Positions 46,959 through 55,241 of a DNA stretch of 64,000 nucleotides are shown piece after piece (position 1 is the first letter of the stretch; each line of letters opens with the position of its first letter). The stretch spans positions 1 through 64,000 of the forward strand of contig DAVZGP010000006.1 of NCBI GenBank assembly GCA_052274345.1. The letters run 5' to 3'. The notes under the pieces are model-generated. The model was not told the DNA's origin. It was given only the letters and a program-made list of their open reading frames with translations, and made no database searches. Source of the DNA: Clostridium_AD sp937920395 (GTDB lineage Bacteria > Bacillota > Clostridia > Clostridiales > Clostridiaceae). The position numbers were made by a program, and so were the translations under genes.

Positions 46959-48722
46959 TTATCTATAATTTCCAATAACAACTTGTACATTTCTGTTCCC
47001 CCTATATTCATTTATAGAAACATTAAAAGTTACGTCAAGTTTAATGTTATTATAAACTCCATTGAACATTTTTATTGTTTCTTCATCACCAAATTTATTT
47101 ATTAAATAGCATCTAAATTTTTCTATATCTCCAAAGTAAATACCTTCTAATTTATTTCCACCATTTGATATAAATTTAAGCTTTAAAACATTTTTATTAA
47201 TTCCTAAAATAGTGGCCTTTGAAATTCCAATGTTCTTTTCAGCAAATAGTGGTTTATGATTTCCTTTTCCATATGGTTCTAATGTTTCTATCTCTTCTGC
47301 TAAACTAACATTAATATTATTAAAAGGTAATTGAATATCTATGTATACTCTAGGTATTAAATCATCATCTGTTAATGAAGTTTGTGCATTCAAACATTCT
47401 CTTAGCTTCTCTAAATTTTCCAATTTCATTGACAATCCTGCAGCCATAGGATGCCCTCCAAACTTAGCAAGTAAGTCTTTACACATGAATAGTCCCTCGA
47501 ACATGTTATATTGTTCTATGGACCTCCCTGACCCCTTAATACCATGTTCAGCATCTGTAAGAATGAGTGTTGGTGCATTATATTGTTCTCTAATTTTGCC
47601 TGCGATTATTCCAGCAATACTTTCATGAAGGTCAGCTTTATAAACAACTAATATTTTATCTTTCCTCATACCTTTTTTTTCTATTATTTCAATTGCATCT
47701 TCGACACCTGCAAGTGTCATATCTTTTCTTTTCTTGTTTAATTCAAAAAGCTCTTTTGCTAAACTTTTGGCTTCTTCAGCGTCCTCAGACAACAACAATT
47801 TTAATCCTTTCTTAGCATCATCCAATCTCCCAGCCGCGTTTAGACAAGGCCCTATAACAAATCCTAAATGATACACACCTATTTTTTTGTCCTCTATTCC
47901 CGTTTCATTTATAAGTGCCTTAAGTCCTATATTCTGTGTGTTATTAATAATCTTTAATCCTTCTTTTACAATTATCCTATTTTCACCAACTAAATCTACA
48001 ACATCACAAACAGTTGCTATAGCAACATACCCTATAAAAACATTTGCCTCATCCTTGCTTTTTCCCATTTGTTCATATAAGACCTGGATGAATTTAAAAA
48101 CAACCCCTGCACCACATAACAATTTAAAAGGATACCCACAGTCTACTTGTTTACAATTAATTATTGCGTCGGCATTAGGAATTATTAACGTCCTACTACC
48201 ATCACTTTCCTCTTTAAATGGTACATCATGGTGGTCAGTTATAATACACGTCATTCCCAAACTTTTAGCATACTCAATTTGTTCGACTGCAGCTATACCA
48301 TTATCACAAGTTATTATTGTATCGATACCCTCTTGTTTTGCAGTTTCAATGATGTTTTTGTTAATTCCATATCCATCTAAAACCCTATGTGGTATTTTAT
48401 AATCAACATTAGCACCACATTCCGTTAATCCTCGATACAATAAATATGTACTTATTATTCCATCTACATCGTAATCCCCGACAATTCTAATCTTTTTATT
48501 TTCAAGGATTTTATGTCTTATTATATTCACTCCATTGTCTAAATCTTTCATTAATTTTGGATCAAATAATTTATCTGTGCTTGGATTTATAAAGCTAACA
48601 ATACTATCATCACTTGTGATTCCTCTATTTACCATTATCCTACATAATATTTCACTTATATTTAATCTTCTAGACATCACTTTAAAATCAATTTTATTAT
48701 TTTTCAAAAACCATTTTTCCAA
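46959..48722 (-). CDS. recJ: Complete element-borne RecJ exonuclease
   Basis: A 587-residue RecJ, a 5'-3' single-strand-specific DNA exonuclease used in recombination and base-excision repair. Motif I is intact (IRIVGDYDVDGIISTYLLY), as are CDNGIA, the DHH motif (ITDHHDVPF), GRLDDA, the DHHA1 segment FGGHPMAAGLS and the C-terminal OB-like part. It aligns over its full length with the broken host RecJ, at a rough eye estimate around half identical, and is nearly the same length as the rebuilt host protein (about 589). It is the last gene of the recombinase operon, 27 bases after the TnpC-like gene and without a promoter of its own. It should replace the host gene destroyed by the insertion. 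Confidence 0.93.
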   Translation of the reverse strand: MEKWFLKNNKIDFKVMSRRLNISEILCRIMVNRGITSDDSIVSFINPSTDKLFDPKLMKDLDNGVNIIRHKILENKKIRIVGDYDVDGIISTYLLYRGLTECGANVDYKIPHRVLDGYGINKNIIETAKQEGIDTIITCDNGIAAVEQIEYAKSLGMTCIITDHHDVPFKEESDGSRTLIIPNADAIINCKQVDCGYPFKLLCGAGVVFKFIQVLYEQMGKSKDEANVFIGYVAIATVCDVVDLVGENRIIVKEGLKIINNTQNIGLKALINETGIEDKKIGVYHLGFVIGPCLNAAGRLDDAKKGLKLLLSEDAEEAKSLAKELFELNKKRKDMTLAGVEDAIEIIEKKGMRKDKILVVYKADLHESIAGIIAGKIREQYNAPTLILTDAEHGIKGSGRSIEQYNMFEGLFMCKDLLAKFGGHPMAAGLSMKLENLEKLRECLNAQTSLTDDDLIPRVYIDIQLPFNNINVSLAEEIETLEPYGKGNHKPLFAEKNIGISKATILGINKNVLKLKFISNGGNKLEGIYFGDIEKFRCYLINKFGDEETIKMFNGVYNNIKLDVTFNVSINEYRGNRNVQVVIGNYR

Positions 48723-48749
48723 CTATGCACTCTCCTTAACTATTTAGAA

Positions 48750-49304
48750 TTATAATAATAAGATCTTTTTTTCTGACAAGTTCGTTTCATATTTTCTTAA
48801 TTCTTTATGTAATTTTTTTATAGTTATTATAAATTGTGCGTTTTGCTCATTCAATTTTCCAACTTCACTAACAAGACTATTGTTAGATACTTCCAGAACC
48901 TCAATTCTATCCAAACAAACTTGGGCATCTAAATCCTTATTTTGTTGTTTAAGTATTATTCCATTTAATGAGTTAATCTTCTCATTAAGTCCATCAATAG
49001 ATTTAAACACATCATTTTTTTCACTCTCATCTTGATTTTTTAATATATAAGTTTCAAGTACTTCCCTATTATTATAAACTGTTTGCCTTGCTATTCCAAC
49101 CTTACTAACAATGTTTAACACATTAATCTTATTTGATCTATATATTTCTATTGATGCTTTTCTTTCCTGAATTATTGACTGTATTCCTGTTTCAATTTTA
49201 TATAGATACTCCTTTATGTTTGGTTTCAAACTTGAATATTGTGGCATATCATATTTTTTAAGTTTATCCCCAATTATACTAATATTTTCTAACTTTATAT
49301 CCAT
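48750..49304 (-). CDS. TnpC-like coiled-coil protein of the recombination module
   Basis: A 184-residue protein that overlaps the preceding recombinase gene by ten bases. It has an N-terminal helix-turn-helix-like region (VSKVGIARQTVYNNREVLETY) and then long heptad-like helices (NEKINSLNGIILKQQ, EVGKLNEQNAQF). This is the layout of Tn554 TnpC and related DUF6262 proteins, which in Tn554 assist transposition and influence orientation. It probably binds element ends and the recombinases. Confidence 0.75.
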   Translation of the reverse strand: MDIKLENISIIGDKLKKYDMPQYSSLKPNIKEYLYKIETGIQSIIQERKASIEIYRSNKINVLNIVSKVGIARQTVYNNREVLETYILKNQDESEKNDVFKSIDGLNEKINSLNGIILKQQNKDLDAQVCLDRIEVLEVSNNSLVSEVGKLNEQNAQFIITIKKLHKELRKYETNLSEKKILLL

Positions 49305-51109
49305 ATTTTAACCTCCTCCATTATATCAAATATATTTTCTGTGATGTATTCAAGTTGAGGGTGCTTTTCTATAATCCTCTGATTACCCTGTTTTTCCATC
49401 TCAATCTTTAATTCCTCAAGTTCTTTAATTAAAAAAGATTTTGCCATCCTTTTTAATTTGATTGTTTCAATGTTAGCCTCAGAAATAAAGTTATTTGCTT
49501 TATCGTATTCTATAGTTATTAATTTTTCTTTAAACCTTTTATAAGTAATATCAGCAAAGTAATAAACCGTGCAATGATTTGGACACATTTCAAATGCACA
49601 CATAAATTCATTGTACTTGCACTTTTTCCCAAAAGCACTTTTAATACAAAATCCTTCTCTCTTTTCTCTTATAGGAACCTTACTTGACAATTCGTCTACA
49701 ATTTCTTTCAAATCAGTTTTTATGTTATATTTATTTTTCTGAATAAACTCATCAATCTTTGAAATAAGTAAATTAGCCTCTTCTCCTATCAAATTATACT
49801 CACCAGTAACCACTCCCTCTAAAACACCTTTTGATATTGCATTATCCTCATTACTTCTTTGGTAATGCATTGTCATCTCAAAAGTCAAATGATTCATCTG
49901 ATCAGCAATCCACCCTATCTCAACTCCAGCATTAATAAGTTCATTGCATACTGCAACTCTAAACTGATGAGGATTCGGAATTGATACATAATCAGAACTC
50001 TTTAGATTATTGAAATAATCTGCTTTGACTAGTTTAGATTTTTTAATCTCTTCCATAGTCAGAATACGAAATCCTTCATATTGTGTATTTATAACTTTAA
50101 GCTCTCTAGAATTTCTTACTACAAATCTAGCTATCCATCCTCTCAATGTTTCACCTTTAATTGGATTTTTACAATTATCACCAATAAAAATATATTCCGA
50201 ACTATTTCTTAATCTAATATTACTTGTTAATTCTTCAAGTGTATCATATGCTAATTCAGCAATTTTTGTTAAAAATGTTTTAGTTATTTGCGAATGAGTT
50301 TTAGTTCTTACTGTTTTAGTGGTTATGAATTCTAAATATGGAACTTTCAAAGTATAATTAAAGCACCATTCAAATTTCTTTTTATTAGCTTTAATTATAC
50401 TTAGCTCGTAAATTCTCATACCAACTTGAGATAAAAGCAGTATAGCACTTGCCTCCTTTTTTTCTGTTATATTAAATTTGTCAGAATATATTTCTTTTAA
50501 ACATAAAGAAATTATTTTGTCGTACATGCCATGAGGCAAATTAGGAGTCTTTCCAGATTCCATCTGTGCTCTTAGTAAGTCTGAATTATTGTTAGATAAA
50601 AGTTTTCTTGCTTCTGAATAATCAACCTTTTCTTGAATTTCAATATAATTCAAGAGTTTTTTAAACAATCTTCTATTATGATCTCTTTCACCTTCCGATT
50701 TATATTCTATATCCAATAATTCATTATATTCTTTTACACACTTTAAAGTTATAATAGTGCAATCATAAATATAATTTTGGCATAAGAATTTACATATTTT
50801 CTTCATATACATTAAGTATTTTTTTATACTACTTATAGCTCTATTATTAATTAATAATTCTAAAACATATTTTTTAACATATTTTTGGTAAGCATAGTGT
50901 ATGTTGCTAAAATCATATTTATTTTTGTATGGACCTTTTTCAGGGTTATAATTACCAAAATCCCAAATATCATCTGAAAAATATATTTCCACATCAAAAA
51001 ATGGTAACCTGCCAATATCTAACGTAGTTATTAATTTGTGCTTTTCATCTGAAATATTTGCTATCTCCATCAATTTAGCTGTTTGAGTTTTATTTAAAAA
51101 ATCATCCAT
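49295..51109 (-). CDS. Tyrosine recombinase 3 (TnpB/RitC-like)
   Basis: A 604-residue site-specific recombinase. The catalytic set is visible: Arg in SQVGMRIYELSI, HQFR (HxxR) in NPHQFRVAV, and the final His and Tyr nucleophile in MNHLTFEMTMHYQRS. After the catalytic domain is a cysteine-rich zinc-binding tail (CIKSAFGKKC, CAFEMCPNHC) as found in Tn554 TnpB relatives. It starts four bases after the end of recombinase 2 and overlaps the TnpC-like gene. Confidence 0.88.
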   Translation of the reverse strand: MDDFLNKTQTAKLMEIANISDEKHKLITTLDIGRLPFFDVEIYFSDDIWDFGNYNPEKGPYKNKYDFSNIHYAYQKYVKKYVLELLINNRAISSIKKYLMYMKKICKFLCQNYIYDCTIITLKCVKEYNELLDIEYKSEGERDHNRRLFKKLLNYIEIQEKVDYSEARKLLSNNNSDLLRAQMESGKTPNLPHGMYDKIISLCLKEIYSDKFNITEKKEASAILLLSQVGMRIYELSIIKANKKKFEWCFNYTLKVPYLEFITTKTVRTKTHSQITKTFLTKIAELAYDTLEELTSNIRLRNSSEYIFIGDNCKNPIKGETLRGWIARFVVRNSRELKVINTQYEGFRILTMEEIKKSKLVKADYFNNLKSSDYVSIPNPHQFRVAVCNELINAGVEIGWIADQMNHLTFEMTMHYQRSNEDNAISKGVLEGVVTGEYNLIGEEANLLISKIDEFIQKNKYNIKTDLKEIVDELSSKVPIREKREGFCIKSAFGKKCKYNEFMCAFEMCPNHCTVYYFADITYKRFKEKLITIEYDKANNFISEANIETIKLKRMAKSFLIKELEELKIEMEKQGNQRIIEKHPQLEYITENIFDIMEEVKIWI

Positions 51110-51113
51110 TTAT

Positions 51114-53456
51114 TTATTCCCCTCGCTTTTCTTTTAATGTATATAGCTCACCTAAAAAAGCCACATATATTTTTTTAATAGAAACCAAGTGTTCTTTTTC
51201 ATGTAATATATTTTCATTCTTTATAAGTTCATCAATGTTTTTTATACTCTCTTTAAAATATGGTATTCTATCCAAAGTAACAACAAAATTTCTACAAATC
51301 AGGCACTCTATTTTTTCCTTTTCATCACATGTTCCACTACAAAATCCACAGCCTTTTTTCACTGTTATTTCTCTAATATCCATTGGAATGTCTAAGATAA
51401 CTTCACTTAATTCAGCAACTATACGGCCTTGTAAATTAACATTACCTAATTTTATATTATAAAATGCCTCTAAATAATTTCTAACATCGGGCTTAATATA
51501 ATGTTTAATTGTCGTAGTAAAATCTTTATGCCCAGTTGCAATGATTGCTTTATAAACATTCCCTTCTTTAACAGCGTTTTCAAACAGCTTTGTCATATAT
51601 GTAGTTCTACAATTATATAGTGTATATGGGCCGCCTTTTAAATTTAACTTTGAGGTAATTCTTTTAAACAACCTATAAAATCTGTCCAATTTTATACCTT
51701 CAACTTGATTGTTTATGCTCTTATAAATAAAAATATATTCTTTTATATCACTATTTGCTTCTTCCCAGTAGTCTTTAGATATATACTTTGCCTCATTAAT
51801 TGCTCTAATTGTATATTCAGAGGGGTTTGCCTCTATATCTTTTCCGTGTGATGTCTTATTTTGCATTTCTAATGTATCTCTATTTACTTCACCCTCATCT
51901 TCACTTGTATAATCAATTACAAAATCACCTTTTTTCATCCCAGGTTTAATACATGATCTTTTTAAATTTAGTATCTCGTTTGGTCTAAAATTAGTTGTAA
52001 GTAATAAATGAAAAAAAACAAAAAACATCCTATCAATATAATTACCATTTAACATCCTATTTTTAAAAGTTTCTAAAATAATGTCCAAATCTTCTTGTAT
52101 AATAATTTTACCATTAAGATTTTTGACAGTTGTTATCCTTAAATATGAATATATAGTAGGATTAATAAAAAAATCTCCTTCTTCATCTAAAAATTTAACA
52201 AATGAATTAATTGAAGATATATATCCATTAACAGTATTTACATTATCATATTTTTGATTTATATATTCTCTAAAAAACAATATGGTATATTCATTAATAA
52301 TTGAACTATTCTTTTTATCAGCTGCATAAGAATGTAAATTTACAATATTTTTTCTAAAATTCGCCATCGCCCCGCCTTCTATAACTTCAAAAAATATAAA
52401 TAAATTATTAACACTATTCCTTAAAGCTTTAAGCGATTTCCGTTTCACCATAAACCATTTTTTCAATTTATGCCTTAGAACGTTATCCTTTACTCTTGAA
52501 AATTCTAAAGGAATATAATCAATTGACTTTATAGTTGTAGTATATTTCTCATAACCATTTGGTGCTAACAACCATTTATCATTTTGTGGTATTTCATCAA
52601 ATTTATTATAATATACAACTCTATATCCTTTTCCAAATAAAGTATTAAAGTTTTCTCTAAACAGGAAAGTTCTATCAATTCCACTACCATTGTTAAATAA
52701 CTTATGCTGTGAATTATTGTTTTCAAAATAATTAATTAAAAATCTATAAAAGTAATTGAGATGTTTTAAGTAAGGTTTACATTCCTCATTTTTTAATTTA
52801 TAGTATTGGAACTGTGTCAACATCGTTTCATACCCAAATTCTTCTATAACCTTTGGTATATCTTCTGACTTACCAAAGCTCTTTTCAAAACAAGTTATAA
52901 ATTTGTATATACTATATCCAAAATAAGTTTTATTTTGGACTTCACAATATTTTATAAATTTTCTCATAAGATTACTTAAAAACTCACTATCAAAATGTAC
53001 CTCATAAAAATGTACCATTTTATTATTTTTTATCATAAAAATATCTAAGGGAGTACTCCCTACTAAATAATATTTTTTATAGTTCAATATTTTATCATAG
53101 CCCTCACTCATAAATATCCAACAGTTGTCTCTTAAAAATTTTGTATGTTCCCCCAAATTAATACCGATTTTAAGAATGTATCCATAAAACTTGATTAAAT
53201 GTTTCGCACCTATATTTGAATTAGAGACCTGATTGCACAATAACTTCCATGATAACTCTTCAATTTTTATGTCTCGAAAAATATTAATAAATATTTTTAT
53301 GCAGTTCTCAAAATATTTACTTGTTTCCGGATTAAAGTATTCATCATCACTAGTAGTTATATAATCATACAAATAAATTTTTAACCTTTTGTCTTTAATT
53401 ACATCATTTAAGAGTTTTTCATAAAATTCAACTACCATGTCATATCGTCCTTCCAT
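51114..53456 (-). CDS. Tyrosine recombinase 2 (large, TnpB-like)
   Basis: A 780-residue recombinase, about twice the usual size. The long N-terminal part is unassigned. The catalytic domain shows Arg in TTNFRPNEILNLK, YNCR where HxxR is expected (Tyr in place of His), and GHKDFTTTIKHY with the final His and Tyr. A zinc-finger-like tail CGFCSGTC / CLIC follows. The changed HxxR may lower or alter activity; one member of such trios could act mainly as an architectural subunit (inference). It overlaps recombinase 1 by 17 bases. Confidence 0.85.
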   Translation of the reverse strand: MEGRYDMVVEFYEKLLNDVIKDKRLKIYLYDYITTSDDEYFNPETSKYFENCIKIFINIFRDIKIEELSWKLLCNQVSNSNIGAKHLIKFYGYILKIGINLGEHTKFLRDNCWIFMSEGYDKILNYKKYYLVGSTPLDIFMIKNNKMVHFYEVHFDSEFLSNLMRKFIKYCEVQNKTYFGYSIYKFITCFEKSFGKSEDIPKVIEEFGYETMLTQFQYYKLKNEECKPYLKHLNYFYRFLINYFENNNSQHKLFNNGSGIDRTFLFRENFNTLFGKGYRVVYYNKFDEIPQNDKWLLAPNGYEKYTTTIKSIDYIPLEFSRVKDNVLRHKLKKWFMVKRKSLKALRNSVNNLFIFFEVIEGGAMANFRKNIVNLHSYAADKKNSSIINEYTILFFREYINQKYDNVNTVNGYISSINSFVKFLDEEGDFFINPTIYSYLRITTVKNLNGKIIIQEDLDIILETFKNRMLNGNYIDRMFFVFFHLLLTTNFRPNEILNLKRSCIKPGMKKGDFVIDYTSEDEGEVNRDTLEMQNKTSHGKDIEANPSEYTIRAINEAKYISKDYWEEANSDIKEYIFIYKSINNQVEGIKLDRFYRLFKRITSKLNLKGGPYTLYNCRTTYMTKLFENAVKEGNVYKAIIATGHKDFTTTIKHYIKPDVRNYLEAFYNIKLGNVNLQGRIVAELSEVILDIPMDIREITVKKGCGFCSGTCDEKEKIECLICRNFVVTLDRIPYFKESIKNIDELIKNENILHEKEHLVSIKKIYVAFLGELYTLKEKRGE

Positions 53457-54798
53457 TAGTATTTTTTAAATTAGGATTATCAGCTATCATTTTTTCTGCC
53501 CCTAACGTATTTGCTTCATAGACATCCTCTTCAGTTGGCCTCCAATAGCACATTACACTAGCTATGCCTTTATGTCTTAAATCATTAGCTAATTCCAATA
53601 CTCCTACTCCATCCTCCTTTATTCTTCTGACTGCAAAGCCATGGCGCAAGCGGTGCGATAAATTATGTTTTTTAACATTTTTATCAACAGTACACCCCGC
53701 TTTATTATAAATAACTCTTAATTCTTTATTCCAACCACCTTTATGTAAACTACCTCCGTTTTTGTTCAGAAACAAATAATAATTATCTCCTTCTAACATA
53801 CTTCCATCTGACACTTTATCTGCCTTCGCAAAGCCTGTATAATTCGATCTATTTGTTTCGCTCATATTTCCATGGATAATATCAATATATTGTTCAATTT
53901 TATCTAAAAGTTCATAAGTTGGCTTAATAATTTGATACCCAACGTTAAATGTATTATAAGCCCCACTTTCATATGTTAATGTGCATTTAGGTTTAATGCA
54001 TGTCTTTGCGTGTTGATCGCATTTATCTGAAAGTCGGTTCCTAATAATAATTTTAGATTTTCCGATATCCTCCAACGTTAATCCTAATACTTCACCTAAC
54101 CTTAAACCATTCTCGAACATTAATCTAACCATTATTTCCGCTCTTAAAGAATATTCCTTGCGAATAATAGAAAGAATTAATTGAAATTCATTTGGTCTTA
54201 TATACATTGGAACGGTTCGCGTATTTTGTGTTGATAATTCACTTATTGTATATTTTTCATACGCTTTTTCCCTGGTGTGTCCAAGTAACCCATCACTATC
54301 TTTCTCAACATGAACTACTGTCTTAGCATTTAATGCTTTATTACTGAACCCAAGAAATGTAAGGTATGTTCTGTAAACTGAAAAATATTGATTTATTGTA
54401 TCACTGCTCCTAATTGTCATATAACTAAATTCAAATTGTTCCCCTCTTTTACCATCTCCATAAAGAAATTCTTTTAATTTTATTAGATCCTCCTTTTTTA
54501 AATCTTCTGAATTAATATTAAAGATTTTCATAAATGAATATAATAATTTAAGTGCTGATGCAACCTTATTCCTTGTATTTATCGATTTATTTTTAAATTC
54601 TATATTCAGATATTTATAAGCATTTCTAATCACATTCATATCCGAATCGTAAATTAATATATTATCAAATCCATGCTTATTTATTGTGACACTTCTAACG
54701 TTTATTTCAATTTCATAATTGTTTTTTTCTTTTAGACTTATGTATTTTTTACTATAAACTGTACTTCCATCTATATTTTGTTCTTGTATCAAATACAT
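53440..54798 (-). CDS. Tyrosine recombinase 1 (TnpA-like)
   Basis: A 452-residue recombinase and first gene of the operon, closest to the element end. A SAM-like N-terminal domain precedes the catalytic set: Arg in FENGLRLGEVLGL, HRLR in LSHRLRHGFAV (HxxR), and LRHKGIASVMCYW with the last His and the Tyr nucleophile. The ATG follows AGGAGG. It starts some 115 bases after the end of the truncated host recJ frame and on the same strand, so host transcripts can read into it. Confidence 0.9.
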   Translation of the reverse strand: MYLIQEQNIDGSTVYSKKYISLKEKNNYEIEINVRSVTINKHGFDNILIYDSDMNVIRNAYKYLNIEFKNKSINTRNKVASALKLLYSFMKIFNINSEDLKKEDLIKLKEFLYGDGKRGEQFEFSYMTIRSSDTINQYFSVYRTYLTFLGFSNKALNAKTVVHVEKDSDGLLGHTREKAYEKYTISELSTQNTRTVPMYIRPNEFQLILSIIRKEYSLRAEIMVRLMFENGLRLGEVLGLTLEDIGKSKIIIRNRLSDKCDQHAKTCIKPKCTLTYESGAYNTFNVGYQIIKPTYELLDKIEQYIDIIHGNMSETNRSNYTGFAKADKVSDGSMLEGDNYYLFLNKNGGSLHKGGWNKELRVIYNKAGCTVDKNVKKHNLSHRLRHGFAVRRIKEDGVGVLELANDLRHKGIASVMCYWRPTEEDVYEANTLGAEKMIADNPNLKNTNGRTI

Positions 54799-54890
54799 TT
54801 CAACTACCTCCTTTTAAATTTTTTGTAATTTAATACCATTATTTATCTTATTAATAAATATAACACTAAATACTGTATTATACAATACTT

Positions 54891-54904
54891 CAAGTAACTA
54901 TATG
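54891..54904 (+). repeat. Inner right-end subterminal repeat
   Basis: CAAGTAACTATATG, a direct repeat (13 of 14 bases) of the outermost right-end copy 78 bases away, and inverted relative to the left-end copy. Confidence 0.65.
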
Positions 54905-54968
54905 TTTCAAAATCAATAAAAAATAACACTCCCTATTAAAGGAATGTTATAAAAAGTGTTCATAAATA

Positions 54969-54982
54969 CAAGTAACCATATG
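54969..54982 (+). repeat. Right terminal repeat of the recJ element
   Basis: CAAGTAACCATATG abuts the recJ sequence TCATAATCCCC directly. Relative to the left end, where eight bases separate the repeat from recJ, six bases (CATATG here against TATTCTTT there, depending on where the cut lies) are unaccounted for, as expected of a Tn554-type variable core. Confidence 0.7.
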
Positions 54983-55239
54983 TCATAATCCCCATAAACA
55001 ACAATTTTTTCTTTATTTTCTATTGCGAGTTTTATTATATCTACAGCTTTTTCCATATCTTTCATTAAAAAAGGATCATACAAATCATCTATACTTGCTC
55101 TCATAAATTTTTTTATATCTATGGCATTATCAAATCCTCTATTAATTAAAATCTTAGCTACAACTGGGCTTACACCTGATTTGTTTGCGAGTGAATTAAT
55201 ATCTTTAGTTGTATTTCTTAGTAACCACTTTTTCTTCAT
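54983..55239 (-). pseudogene. recJ: N-terminal part of the interrupted host recJ
   Basis: The first 86 codons of a RecJ (MKKKWLLRNTTKDINSLANK...) ending at IVVYGDYD, where the family continues with xDGxxS. The frame then runs into the element, adding about 22 unrelated residues (IWLLVFMNTF...) and stopping at 54913. Alone it is an inactive fragment. It starts two bases after the end of the M16 peptidase gene, so it was translated as part of that operon. The remainder of the gene lies at 3517-5031. Confidence 0.93.
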
Positions 55240-55241
55240 AC

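Larger units (their letters stand above)
5032..54982. mobile_element. About 50 kb Tn554/RIT-like integrative element inserted in recJ, carrying its own recJ
   Basis: Boundaries come from the two halves of the broken recJ. The left flank ends ...CAGCATC and the right flank begins TCATAATCCCC. Merging them on the shared TC rebuilds the Gly-Asp-Tyr-Asp-Ala-Asp-Gly codons with no bases lost. The ends carry inverted copies of CAAGTAACTAT. The right end holds a five-gene operon: three tyrosine recombinases, a TnpC-like protein and a full-length recJ. The cargo is mainly CBASS, BREX and other likely defence genes, plus an IS91-like element. Tn554-family elements use TnpA/TnpB tyrosine recombinases plus TnpC, insert site-specifically in housekeeping genes without target duplication, and leave a short variable stretch at one end, as appears here. 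No conjugation or phage genes were seen. Confidence 0.88.

Noticed and set aside
47887..48402. A 171-codon plus-strand open frame
   Set aside because: It lies entirely within recJ on the other strand, with no ribosome-binding site and composition typical of an antisense shadow.
46959..48722. Element recJ as a recent duplication of the host recJ
   Set aside because: The two proteins align throughout but differ at a large share of positions, far too many for a duplication tied to this insertion. The element copy is better explained as long-term cargo.
5032..54982. Prophage or conjugative element
   Set aside because: No capsid, portal, terminase, relaxase, type IV secretion or replication gene was seen. 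The recombinase operon and ends point to a Tn554/RIT-like element.
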